In this document: positions 1 through 12,974 of the stretch, piece after piece
Numbering within the stretch: the stretch's first letter is position 1
Layout of the letters: every line of letters starts with the position of its first letter
DNA from: Sphagnum compactum
Taxonomy: Eukaryota; Bryophyta; Sphagnopsida; Sphagnales
Direction of reading: 5' to 3'
DNA: 64,000 bases
NCBI GenBank assembly: GCA_965153455.1
Contig: OZ234493.1
Coordinates: 8,918,213-8,982,212 of the forward strand
Program-made: the position numbers and the translations under genes
Notes under the pieces: generated by a model
Seen by the model: only the letters and a program-made list of their open reading frames with translations
What the model was told of the DNA's origin: nothing
Database searches by the model: none

Positions 1-3000
1 CAACTAGTTGAGATTTGCATTGTAAGTTTAGAAAGGAAGATTCTAACTCATGGTTAAGAAGATGATATGTGTGTAATGTAGGGATGAAGGGGTTGAAGGC
101 CCAACCATAACGAGTAATGTCACTTGAATACGATTTGTTACCAATGTTCTTTTGCTCAAGTCAAATGAGTACACCACTAAGTATGAAACATTACTTGGCT
201 TTGTGTTTCCAAAATTTCAAATTGTGTCATAATAATATGAATGTACTCATTGTGTGGAACTAAATTTTACTTAACATGAGATCCACATTTAGTGGGGATT
301 AGGCGAACATTTTGTGAACAACCTACTACAAAGAATTACATTTGGTTGCAAATTAAAACAACCTTATAACCTTATAGCAAATGGTGATGATGACCAATCA
401 GCCCATAGTTATGTCAATCAAGTCCAACAAATTCACATTAGGTTTTAAAGGATTTATTCCATATTTTCATAGGGGAAAATAGACCCCCATGTAACAACTT
501 ATTTAATGACAATAGACAATATTAAAAATATAAATAGATGGGAAGATCTTTGGGTCCATCATTTTTCTAGTTCAAAAAATATGTAATCCAATGCATCATA
601 TCAGCTAAATTTGAATTTTTTTTATTGGAAAAAGAATTCTACTCCAACTTGGACTAATATTTTTGAAACAACTTGCATAGGTTTTATGCATGCTTGTGTT
701 TATGAATCTATGACATTTAAGGATATACAATTTATCATTTAATAAATATATTATGTCATGTGTTTTCAAAATTTAGGGTCTAAGGTCTCACTAAGAACTA
801 AGCATAAAAGTGGATGAATATGTTTCCATGTGGACATGTGTTAAAATGGTATAGATCAAATTATGCAACAAAGTGTCATGTTTTGTTTTCCTTGTGAATA
901 ATCTTTTTTTTCATGGGAACAATTGTGGATATAGTGCAAGGTTTGATAAGAAGGCTAAACCCAAGATGATATTCATGACAACCTACTCAACTTGCACACA
1001 TGACTTTTTCCTTCAATTACTTTATCTTTTGGGAGATAAATAAATAAGTGTTCTCTCTTTCAAGATATTTTATTTATCTACATAACCTGATCATGTCCTT
1101 TTTTCTTATTTACTTTTCATTTTCATTGGATTTCTTTGCAAAATTTTGATTGCATTTTTCTAGAAAACCCTTGACTTTGAAGTGTGAAATGTGATAGTTT
1201 TGCTACCCAATCTGTCTACAATTTTCCTTTTTTAATCCATCTTTTGTTGTCTAATTTGGTCATAAATTTGGTCCAATGTGGTTCATGTTGATTGAAATTT
1301 TGGATTATACTAGTTTATTGAGGTATGAAAATATTGGGGATGAAATGATAATTATAGTTAATTTGTGATCTAGTCATGATTTGTGCATTACTTATGTAAA
1401 ACCAAGCTTTGGTTATGTTATTTTTCAATGTCATTCACCTATAGTCTAGGGTATAATGCCTTGTTCATGTTTATAGTCCCCCACAACAAATTGATATTTA
1501 GGGCATGGAACATATAATCCAATTGCATGTTTTTTAGACATAATTATATAATGTAATCTTTGCACATAGTTGAAATTATTTTAAAATTTGAAGAATAAGG
1601 TGAATGTGATTGTGAAATTGAAACAAAAGATAAGTTGTTTACAAAAAGGTTCATTGTTTATGAATTTTGAGTGTGTTCTCAAAGTAGAATGACAATGGCA
1701 AGGTCAATGGTTTGGGGTGAAAGCACATTATGGTGACCCCTTTTTGGTTGTCAGATTATACTACTTTCTAGGGGTGTGCATGTTTGAATGTATCCCACCT
1801 CAAACTTTTGAAAAAATTTCATAATATTTTTGCATATTATGTTAGAATATAACTTAACAAGATATTAAAAAAGAAATTATTTCATTTCATTTTATAAAAT
1901 GGGAGATTAGAATATATTTTTGAAAACAAATGTGTACTTATGTACTAAAAAAGACAAATATATTCCAAAAAATCGTAAATGATTTTTAATATTATGAAAG
2001 GTGAAGGTATATTGAACCATATCGTTTCACATAATTTGAACCATGTTTGGATACCATGTAACTAATTTGAAATTTTTCATCTCAAAAAATGAATTTTTCC
2101 AACAAAGATGCAATACATCTAATAAATTGAAATTTTAACAAGTCATCACATTCATGTTGAAGATGAAAAGCATATCTAAATGGGTCATTTTTCAAATTTC
2201 ATTAAAATTGATTATTTTAATGATTAATGAAGCCCTAAAGTTACTGCAAAAGATGAAACAATGATTCTATTATACCAATGTGTACTATAAATATACTCGT
2301 GGATTTTTCAATATAGTTAACGAAATTTATTATTATTTTTTAAAAAAATTACACAACATCAGTTTTGTAAAACTAATAATTATAGGGCCCAAAAACCAAA
2401 ATTGATACCCAAAATTAAATGTACCATATTTTTGAACAATTATATTGTATGTACTATACTATAAGACCCAAAAGTGCTTCAAAGGGGGTCACCGTAGTGT
2501 GCTTTGACCCTTTGGATGTGTCTTGACTTGTGTGATCCTTTGTAAGGTTTTTGGGCTTTATGAAGGTGGATTTTTTTTTTGCTACACTTAAGACATCATG
2601 CATGATTTATGCGAGAAGTTACATTATTGTCACAAACCAAAGGTTATGTTGGACTTATATTTTCTCCTTTGTTGAGAGCCTCAAATTTTTTATGGTGTTT
2701 TTTTTTGTAATATTGCTAATAATAAACTATGAATGTGCAAAAATATAAATTCAAGTATGAGCATTTGGGAGCAATTTCAGTGAATACATTGCAATATTGA
2801 AGATAAGTCCAAAGCTCCATGCATAGAATGCAAACAAAGGCCTAATTTGGCAAATACTTTCACAAATCAATTCCAAAAGTTTAACCTAACTTTCAACTAA
2901 AGGGGCAAAAGATTTAACGATTCAATTTCTAAAGAAAAAATGAAGCATATTTTCTATTGCAAACTAAACTTGGTTTTGCAAGCTAGCATATACACCTTTG

Positions 3001-6000
3001 TACTTGGAATGTAACATTATTGTTTCCTCTAGCAATCATAAACATTCAAATTCATATTGATTGCATGTAGTAGGGGGTTTGAAACATCCAAGCCTTCTGT
3101 TAAGCTTCCCAATTTATATATGGCTTGTGTTGAACTTTTGTTGCTTGTAGGAAAAGGGGTAGGGTAATGCATTCCCACCACAATGGACATAATTGCAAGG
3201 GTGTGGTGCAAGTTCAACTAATTTTGGATGTTTGATAGTAATTTTTGAGTGTGTAATGTTATTGATTTCATTAAGTGTTGAATGCATTGGATGGCAACAC
3301 AACATTGAGTTGTGGTTTTGTGTACCAAAAAAAAATTGAATATTGATCATTGAATAGTTATACATCACATATTGCTTAAGTGAATTAATCCATGATCTTA
3401 TTGTTGGTGTTCATAGTGAACAACATTCTTCTCATAACTCATTTGTTTGTTTACGGGTGTTGTGTTAGTTTTGTAAACATTGGCATTTAATGTTGACAAG
3501 GGAATTAAAAGTAAAGTAAACCTCCATAAGAATTGTAAACAAGGTATGAACCTAGCAATATGTCACAAATTTAGCATGAAGCTCAACATGGAGTCATGGA
3601 CACATGGTTATCAACATTATGGTTGATGACATTTACATTAAAAAACATTATGGTTTGTCAACACCCTTATGACAGTGGGGGTAGATGGTTTGTGAAACCC
3701 AACATGTTGTAACAAAGGCTAGATGTATAATTCATAAGATGTATACATGTTATATAGGTTGAATAGGTGGTTATATAATGTTATTCCACGTTGGGTAGGA
3801 CCTAAAAAGTCACTTCTTAGGGTGGGGTAAAACCCAAGTTCATATGTGAATAAGTAGATGATCCATTAGTTAACATGTGCATTATGTAATAGATTTGGGG
3901 TCCATTCACGATTGGGGTACCAAAAAGGAGTGTTTAATTAAAAAAGGATTGCAAACAACTTTGGATTTTTGTTTATCTTATATTATTATAATTGTAGTGG
4001 ATTGTTGTATGCCAATAGATAAAATGATGTCTTCTTAAATTAATAAAAGTATTTAAAAATAATTTGGATATTATGTAAATGTCATTTTGAGTCCTATAAA
4101 TTAAAGTAATCAAATGTTTAAAGTACTTTTTAAAAAAAGTAATCAAAAGGAATGCATAAAATCATACAATTAAAATCAAATTTTTTGTACATTGCCCCCT
4201 TTTATAAAAGTGCATGTTCATTGGATGAACGTGATGAAAAACCAAATCATACAAAAATTTCAAAATGTTGAAAATTTGAAGGAAAGGGTTACAAGGAAAA
4301 GGACTCATTTTTAAAACCATTTGATTAAAAAAATAGGTTCAATGGGTTCAAAATGTCTAGCTTTAAATGCTGGTAACATGTGTAGGAAATAATCTTGCCA
4401 AAAAACATGTTTGGTTGTCTATTAAAATTCAGTTTGGGATTTTCTAAGATTTTCTGTGTTTCTGGCATTAAACAAAAATATTCATACACAATTATGTATG
4501 AATGTGAAAAATCACCATCAACACATGAATTATCCTATATTGGACTATTCAATTTTTCTCACTTAAGTTTGTTCATGTAAATGTTATTTGTAAAAAGTAG
4601 TTTTAAAAAGTCCTTAGTCCTTTTTTTCCATTTTTGGTACCCCAACTATGAATGGACCCTTTGTAAACACCACTTTGACATGATCGTGTCTAACAACAAA
4701 GGTGACTAATTGCCTACTTTATTTGGTCCAAATTACTTTGGTAGTTTCAATTCTATTCAATCATACCAATAAATACTTATTCATGTAGTCACATTGTGCA
4801 CCATGCAATGAAATTTGACAACATTGTAGAGTAGCATAAAATAGTAGCTTGAATCATAAATCAATTCAAAATCACCAGGTCACAAATAAGGTTACATATT
4901 AATTAGCATGATCACTTGTAAGTGAAGATGACAACCCCAATAATGTCGTGCATATTACAAAAAATCATGTTATTTATGATTACATTGAAGTGACCATGGC
5001 AACTTCCATGTCAATGTCATCAAACATGTGTAATTAAAAATGACACTAGCTATGTGTAAGTCACCATAACATGCAAGTGGAAAAAGGCACCCATGTATTA
5101 GTGAAGATATTGAAAGTTTGAAATCATTGCAACCACACATCAAAAGAAAGTGTAGGCATTACAATCACTCCAATGAATAGGGCAATGAAACTAGTTATCA
5201 TGGTGATGGGATGATGGCAATGCCTATGTGCAATAGTACACACCACATCAATAGTATCTCAAGTTAGGGGATGACTTGTAAGTGGATTTTGTCACTACAC
5301 AAATAGTCAACACTAAAATCATTCCAAAGTCACAATGTTAAGTTGTTGGTGTAAAGTGGTGTGATTGAAACCACTATAGGCTAGATGTAATATAGTGAAA
5401 AAAACAACTATGGTGAAGTTAACATCATCCACTTTTGTCACAGATAAACAAAATTAATTCAAATGTCCATTTTTTGATTTGCAAGTTAACTTGCTCACAT
5501 AATTTGAGATCAAGTAGTTAATTGAAAACTATAAATTTTTTGCATTGGGTGACTTCAAATATCAAAAAGCTTAATAGGCAACTGGTTTGAATGGAAATTT
5601 GCACTAGCATTTTGATTCAAAATATTTTGGTGATTATTTTTTTGGAACTTCAAATTATCCATGTCAACAACAATACTTGGAAAAATACTTAATGAAACTT
5701 GTGATTGTTTGAAACAACTAAATGGATTTAAACCAAAGTTTTTTAATCGACTTGGTTTTTTTTTCACTAAAACTAGACAATCTTACAATATTTGATGAAC
5801 TTTGTCCCATTTCATTAAAAACATTTGGGTGATGGAAAAACCCAAGAATTCTTTTTGGGATGGTTAAGTTCAATTTCTTATGAAAATGGTGATGGACATG
5901 AAAATGGTTCAATTCATGATATTGATAGATAAAATTTTTGGTCATAAATTATGTGAGGTTTCATATGTCTAAAATGATTATAAATTAACTTTAGTTTTTT

Positions 6001-8400
6001 TTTACCGTTGACAACTTTTATCCAATTTCCTTTTGGGCTACCTATCCATTCATAAACCATCCATGTTTTCCTTGTGATCCATAGTTGCAACAAGTAGCAC
6101 CATTGAATTTCCTAAAAATTTGTAAAAATTAGATGAAATGTTTGGTAAAGTTGAAAGACACACCAATTGTTTCAAGTAGTTGACTCATTTTTGAAAATGC
6201 ACATTGTTATTTGAATCTAGAAAGAGAAACACGTTTGGTTGGATGGGGTGTTGTCAAGTGTATACACCTCTTTCAATGTCCTGGCAAGTAGTCTTCCATG
6301 GTATTGGGGATTTGTCATGCACATGCAAATCATGTTAAACATATTGATTCCACCCACATCTCCTTTTGCTCTTATGAATGAACAATGGTATATTATTTAC
6401 AAGTGCCTTTACCACTATCTTGGTCAATGTATGAGATGTTCTTTTCATGCAATTGTAAAACACTTAAAAAAAAGTTTCCTAGTGTATTTGCAGGGCACCT
6501 TATACCTAGCAGTAGTTGTTTTGGCAAGAAGTTTGAGTAGTTCATTGCATTTCATGAAACATTTGAATTCATTTTCTATTTGCAAATGCCACAATCTTTC
6601 CTTTCTAGAAGGAAGTGACAACTACTTAGTTATGTGAATATGCCATTGTTAACCTTGAGTTAATCTTTTACCTTTTACCTGAGAGGTTAGTTATTTAGAA
6701 GGCATCCTAATAGTTTTGATTATTGAGAATTGTTATTTCCACTTTGGGGGGATAAGGCCCACTAATCTAGCTAACTTTTAGGGATGGTAGTTAAGAAGGC
6801 ACCTACCTTTAAAAAGGTGGTAGTTGGTTAATTAATTGTTTAGAAGGTAAAAGATAATTGGAAGAGAATTTAAAAGGACCAATTAGTTTATTGGGACTTC
6901 TAGTAATGTTTTTTTTAGGTATGGACTTGGGGAGGATTTAGGGGGTGGGAAGGCCCATTATTTTATCTCTTTCTCTTGTTGTATCATTCTAGATTTTTAG
7001 TTTGGAGTGTGGATTTTTCCTTTGTATTTCCCTCCCATCCTTTTTGTCCTATCCCTTCATTTTTTTTCCTTCTATTTATTTCATTGTTTTTCTTTGTTTT
7101 CTTTCTCTTTAAAGTTTTTTTTTGTTGATTACGGAACAAAAGAAGGGAAAGGTCAATTATCTTTAAATATACTTAAACTGGATTAGAAAGGAAATAAACA
7201 ATGGTGTTTATGACTAAACTTTCTTTTTTTATGGATTTATTTTAAAGTTCTAGTTTTTTATTTTGGTAGGCTGATAGGAAGGTGGGGCAATTAGTAGAAA
7301 AGTAAAGCAGAAAGTAAACATCCTTGGGAACAATTTATTTACATCTAAACTATGTATTTTCCACAAAATATATATTTTTTGAATGTATGTTAGTGTTATT
7401 ACCCTATGGCTAAATTTTGCTATAGGAGAATTACTGTACTTTTGTCTATTAATTATGTTATGGTCATTTCTTTGGTTGTCATTAACTTGTTGTCATATTG
7501 ATATTATTCATTTAGAGAATGGTAGTTAGGATGGGAAGGTAAGGTGTTGTCCATAGAACATTTTTTTCTTCTCCATATAGAACTTATTATCCTTATGTGA
7601 ATAATTGTAGTATAGTAAGAAAATTAATCAATTAGTTTTGTGGGTTTTTGATGTTATCATTCCCTAGTAATATTTTCTAGTTGAAGGTAATTATTAGTGA
7701 CCTAGTTGGGCACTATTTACAACAATCAATCTATGAGCTTTATAAGTTGCCCATACATTCATTTTTAATCAACATTTCTAATTTAAAACACGTAATTGAC
7801 CTTTAGGATAGATTCCACCCATCAATTTAAGTTTTTTAGGATCAAACATTTTCAAATGCATGTGATTGACAAATTTTCATTTAGATTTATAAAACAAAAC
7901 ACACAACATTACCATGCATAATGCATCCATGCAATACATGTATGCCAAATGATGCGAATGTTAAAAGTTAAATGCAAATGTCAATGTATTGTTACCCATG
8001 TTTTGGTATTGAAGAAAAATAGGAACACATCCAAGACTAAGATGAAAATCATCAATGTATATAAATATCATTTTCATATATCCATCCATTTAAGTTCAGT
8101 TTCACTAGAAGAAAAATTGGATTTTGTGAGTATTGTTTATGACTATATTTTAATTGCAAGTGACATATATGATTAAAATCCCCCTAGTCATGAAAATCAA
8201 GTTGGATGCGACCATATCACAAACACTATGAGAAATTGCGTCCGTTGAAACCACACTACCTTGTATATTGAACCACACAAGAACATTTATATTTGCATTA
8301 TCCATTAACTAACAAAAGTTTCCAAGTAGATACACTTGTTCAAGAAGAAATGCATAGATCAACTTAGAACAACTACACGATATGAATTAACGTTAATTTC
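1..8400. other. AT-rich gene-poor region
   Basis: No convincing gene is visible on either strand. The stretch is strongly AT-rich, with short runs of A or T and stop codons in all frames. The longest open stretch (6239-6637, +) opens with TTG and has no recognisable domain; a worn retrotransposon origin is possible but not shown. The base composition and lack of conserved words fit old, decayed transposon DNA. Confidence 0.6.
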
Positions 8401-9135
8401 TCTCATATATTACCATAGAAAATTTGGAATCATCTAGAATCCCTCAAAATTCGTTCTTTAACATTAAATTTCCAAGACATTTTTGTAGATCAAAATTTAT
8501 CGGCATTTCAGGTACTATATTTAAATGAAACAAAAATACACATAAACCAAGAAGCATACAATGCTATATCACAAAAATTAAACATTTTGTCATGTTATGA
8601 CCAACATACAACAATGATGTTTTATGATACTATAATGTTTTTATCACAAACAACTTCAACAACAAATTTAGGTATTGAATTCATCACCGCATCATTTAAT
8701 AAAAATATATGAGAAGCTTAAGTCATATATATTTGTAGTTTATAAACCCCCAAAAATGAAAATAATATGTTTTAATTCAATTTTGGAAGCCATATTAAAA
8801 GATATGCCTAAAGATTTTCCAATTATTTTAATTGGAGATTTCAATATAGACATGTTAAAAAAAACCCTCAATCAACAACATTTCAAAACCTTATGGAAAA
8901 ATACAAATTGAAATTCATTTTTTTTGAAAGCACAACCATTAATAATACACAAATAAACCATATTTGGATTATTGCACCAACACAACAATGTCATTTGAAA
9001 GTAACAGAAGCCTACTGGATAGACCATAAACTTGTATATTTCACATTAAAATCATTGTATTATGTTCCCCAATTTTTTTACCATAAATATAAACCATTTA
9101 TGTTTGTTAAAAAAAATCCATCAATTGCCATTTAA
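8401..9135 (+). pseudogene. Degraded EEP-family endonuclease of a helentron/LINE-type element
   Basis: Three consecutive open pieces read as one broken endonuclease/exonuclease/phosphatase (EEP) domain. Frame 1 (about 8428-8710) carries the strand with LNETKI, the metal-binding Asn/Glu segment of the fold. The frame then shifts near 8711 and continues with YKPPKMKI and the hallmark IILIGDFNIDML (about 8740-8860). A second shift near 8893 returns to frame 1 and gives INHIWI...WIDHKLVYF, the C-terminal His segment (GDFN/SDH logic of EEP nucleases). In the family this nuclease nicks target DNA, or sits at the C-terminus of helentron Rep-helicase proteins. The piece has at least two frameshifts, internal stops and no start, so it is dead. 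No Rep, helicase or reverse transcriptase was recognised next to it, so helentron versus LINE origin is open. Confidence 0.7.
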
Positions 9136-10895
9136 ATTGAAATTAAATTGTGAATAAATTTATGATTATAAAAAAAATTGAATATCAAAATTGTAAACCA
9201 AAAGAATTATTACAATATAATATAATACAACAACTCAAATAAACAAACACAAATAACAACAACAAATTCAGCTTTAAGTTACACACCTAGTTAATTACTC
9301 ACATCCTTATTTCAAAAAAATTGAATGAAATAAACAAGTAACACCTATATATACATACGAACATACTTACCTATCTACATATAAATCTATTTATATAATT
9401 ATATTATTAAATAGGCAAGGCTTGTGTGTCATGACGCTTTGTTTTTCATTGCATTTCCCACCCCTTTCCCTTAGTTGTTTCCCCATTTTTGTTTTTTTTT
9501 TGAAGGTAGAGGGTTGTAGTTTTCACCTACTTGGCCCCTTGTGGTTTTTGCTTATTTGTTATTATTTCACCTCTTTTGGGTTAGCCCTCTCTTGTATTCT
9601 TTTTTTTTTTGTGTATTCCTTGATGTGTTTTTTTGTTCCCATTTCTAGTTGTTTTTCCTTATGCAAGTGGAGCTTATGTTTTCAATGTTGAAATTATTTT
9701 CACTATATAGGTTCAACATCCTTTCATTAAATTTGTTTGTTCATATTCGGATAATTTCTTAGCATGTGTAATTGTCATTGTAATACAATTTGAATAAATT
9801 GGAGTTCCACATTAATTTTTCCCATTGGTCTTTTCCAATCAAACATATTGCAACATGAAAGTGTCATTTAATGTTTTCTATTATACTTGACACAATAAAT
9901 AACATTAATTGTGATTGTTTTGTGACTTTTGTAGGGTAAATACATTTTAAGGTGGACCAAAAGTGGCATTTCATAGTCCCATTTTGAAAGTCCATATCCT
10001 TTGTATTTTGATTTTATTTTAAACTTTGTGAATTTGAAGTTTTTAAATTGATTCAAATGATGTTACATTTAACATTATTTTCATATTTAAATTCGGGCCA
10101 CCATTTTAAAAGCTTTAAATTTTTAAAAAATCAAAATTCTATTTAATTTTTTAAAAGTCAAATATGATTTGATATTTTCACAAATATGATTTTTTAACCT
10201 TAAGGATTATCAACTTTCAAACTATTATGACCCAAATTTTCAAAAACGTTATAAAAGCACATATTTAATTTTAGATGGACTAACACAATCCATATAAAAT
10301 CTTTTTAGGATGGACCATGCATTTGAATGAGCACTTGACACTAGGAAAGCTTACGGCTATTTTAATTTATTAATTTATTATATTTATTATTTTAGGCTAT
10401 TAGTTTTAATGGTGGAATCTCGTGAATGATGACAATTTGGATCATCAAATTTTTTTTTTGGGGGGGGTACCTTCTCATTTTCCAAAAGCAATGGAAAAAG
10501 GCGAACTCAAATTACCAACACTCAAGAGTTTTTCCCCATCTGTATCCTAAATAACCGTAGCCTACGGTCGGTTTCCACATTGACCAAACAAATAATTAAT
10601 ATTTTTTTTCCAAAAATATTTTTAAAAAAAATTTGAAATTATATATATGTTTTTTTCATCATGTACTATAATATTGTGATATGAGTGATGAAATTATTAA
10701 AAACATTTGGGGGAGAATATTTTAATTTGCAAAGACCCTAAAATTTTCCCCTTTGCCAATTTGGCATCCCGGATGAATTCTGGGGGAAGGGGGGAGCTAC
10801 ATTCATCCCCACAAATTGCAAATGGCCCACTTTCCAAAAGCAATTAAAAAAAGGGGGGGGGGGAAAACAAATTACTGAGAACCTTATGAAAGAAC
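9136..10895. other. AT-rich intergenic region
   Basis: No gene is supported. The interval holds many A/T runs, TTTTTTTG tracts and, near 10.4-10.9 kb, G runs just upstream of the GC-richer START-gene leader. Short open frames at 9422-9691 and 9868-10056 have no recognisable motif. Confidence 0.5.
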
Positions 10896-10920
10896 CGGCG
10901 GGGGGGGGGGGGGGGGGGGA
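10896..10920. repeat. Poly-G tract
   Basis: A run of about 20 G residues marks the abrupt change from AT-rich desert to the GC-richer leader of the START-domain gene. Similar G runs lie at about 33.9 and 34.3 kb beside the SUVH gene. Length is probably uncertain because homopolymers of this size are error-prone. Confidence 0.8.
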
Positions 10921-12974
10921 AAGATGGATGGATGCAGATCTAGAGACGCCTCAGGCGGAAGATAGTTGGACAGAAGAGACGCGTGGCCTGCCCATTTTTC
11001 ATTGGTCGAAAAATGAGGATTTTGGATGATGTAGGGCTTCAGGGAGCCTGATGAGTGGCTGGTCGTTCGTAAGGCGACTGAAAAAGGAAGTCCTTTTCAG
11101 CTCGCGCGGGGCGCCCTTGCTTCCTTCCTTCCTTGCTTGCTTGCTGCCGACAGTAGATGAGTTGCTGCTTGAAGGAATCCATTTTCAGCTCGCGCGTTGC
11201 TTGCTGCTGACAGGAAAGGAGCGAACGATCGCGACGCGAATCCCAGTAGTCCCTGTTGTTGTGTAAGTAAGCATGTAAGTAAGTAAGTAAGTATGATCGC
11301 TTTGCTATCGTTTGGATCTCTTGTCCTCTTGTGCATTGACTGTGGCTTTGTGATTTCCCCCGCCTCTCAAGGCTTTGGATCTTTTTTCCTGTTGCAGAGG
11401 CAGATTTTGTGGTTACGGATGTGGAGGCAGGTTTCTACAACTCTTTTGTTTTTGTTTTGTTTTGTTTTTTTTTTTTTTTTTGGGCGGTTCAAATTGGGTC
11501 TTCTTGCGAAAAATAGGCTCATTGCGAGGGTTGCAATGATTGAAGGAAAAGAGAAAATGGGTCCGAAAAAATGTGTTCAGTTTAGGCCTACTACGGTAGT
11601 CTGAGATTCAGCTCCGGTGGCCATCCAGGTGGACTGGAATAAATCAAGGACGGCGTCTTGAATGAGTCATCCAGCGAGCTTTACGGTTGCGGATGGGCTG
11701 TGTGGTGGGATTTTAGCGATGAGCCAGAACGAGGGTTTTCATTTGTCAGTTTGAAAGCACAAGAACTAGAGCAAGGTGAACTTCTAAACGGTTTGTCAAA
11801 CATTTGCTGAAAAGAACCTTCGCAATGCTGTAGTGGTTTCGCTCTATCGACAGGATAGAGCGATTGCCGTAGAGAGACTGCAGAGAAATTTTTTTATCAT
11901 CTCTAACTGGACTGAGAGAGACATTGCAAAAGAATTCTTGATCTTTTCTATTCTACCAGCTCATTTCACCTGCAGTTGGGAATGCCACTCAAGGCAGCAA
12001 TAGAAGTGTCTCCAAAGCAGATTCAGGGTTAGGGTTTGAAATTGTTTCAATCAATCAATAGGATAGAGTTATTGCTGCAAAGAGACTGCAGAGTTTTTTA
12101 AAAAAATCTTCTCTAATGGGACTGAGAGAGATTACAAAGCAAATTCTTGATCTTTTCAGTGTTATCAGCTGATTTCACTTGCAGTTGGGAATGCCACTCA
12201 AGGCAGCATCGGACGTGTCTCCAAAGCAGATTCAGGGTTGGGGTTTGAAGTTGTTTCATTTGATCAACAGGTTAGAGCCATTGCTGCAGAGAGACTGCAG
12301 AGATTTTTTTTAATCGTCTCTAATGGGACTGAGAAACATTGCAAGAAAAAGATCTCAATCTTTTCTATGCTACCAGCTGATTTTGCCTGCAGTTGGGAAT
12401 GTCGCACAAGGCAGCACTGGAAGTGTCTCCAAATCATACTTAGGGTTAGGGTTTCCTTTTCTGACAATAAGTAGAACCAGATTTGCTGTAACTCCTAACT
12501 TAGGTTCTCATATCTGACAGCTTTGTATTCCAGAGGCTGGTGCAGTGTGTGTATTGATGGAGAGTACAGAAAGATTCCTCAGCCACTCTGAGTGAACCCT
12601 TCTTGCTTGTCATTGGCTTTTATGGTTGTTCTGGTTTTTTCTGACTGTTGGCGAGAAATCTCTTCCATAGATATCCCAGTGGTCATCACCCCTTTAGGGT
12701 TAGAGCTTGGATGGGAATGACAATTAGGTAGGAAAAGGTACTGGAGTGGATGCTGCTCACAACTGCAACCTGATATGAGCTCAAGTCTTCATAACTTCAT
12801 GTGCACTAAGACTTAAGGTGGATTACAATTGGAAAGGATAGCTGAAGCATAGCTCTAGTTTCTAATTTGTAAAATGCTTTTGGTTGGGTTCAGATTGTCT
12901 TGGAGAGCTTTTCTTTGCAGTGTGTTGGTTTGAGGCAATTTTTTAAGCTCTGGTTTTGGAGCACAGAGCTGGGA
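10921..12974 (+). promoter_or_regulatory. Probable promoter and spliced 5' leader of the START-domain gene
   Basis: This GC-richer stretch between the poly-G tract and the first coding ATG has no long recognisable ORF but looks transcribed. It contains CTTCCTTCC/TTGCTTGC tracts (11116-11145) and a GTAAGTAAG-type run at 11263-11293, which holds good splice-donor words. Three imperfect ~208-bp repeats follow, ending in telobox-like GGGTTAGGGTTT words (about 12028 and 12440). The transcription start was not located; the division into exons and introns is inferred. Confidence 0.4.
11828..12458 (+). repeat. Three tandem imperfect ~208-bp repeats in the START-gene leader
   Basis: The word AGGATAGAG (or AGGTTAGAG) followed by AGAGAGACTGCAGAG recurs at about 11852, 12060 and 12269, giving periods of 208 and 209 bp. 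Each unit continues with a CTCTAA...GGACTGAGA block, TTCTTGATCTTTTC-like and CAGTTGGGAATG words, CAAGGCAGCA, GTGTCTCCAAA and a closing AGGGTTAGGGTTT or AGGGTTGGGGTTT telobox-like word. The copies differ by scattered substitutions and small indels, so the triplication is not recent. They lie upstream of the coding start. Confidence 0.9.

Noticed and set aside
6239-6637. 132-codon open frame as a gene or copia-like polyprotein piece
   Set aside because: It opens at TTG, and no integrase or reverse-transcriptase motif could be read with confidence. Composition matches the surrounding desert.
12900-12974. Longer start for the START protein
   Set aside because: The upstream extension begins at TTG, not ATG; the first in-frame ATG is at 12975.
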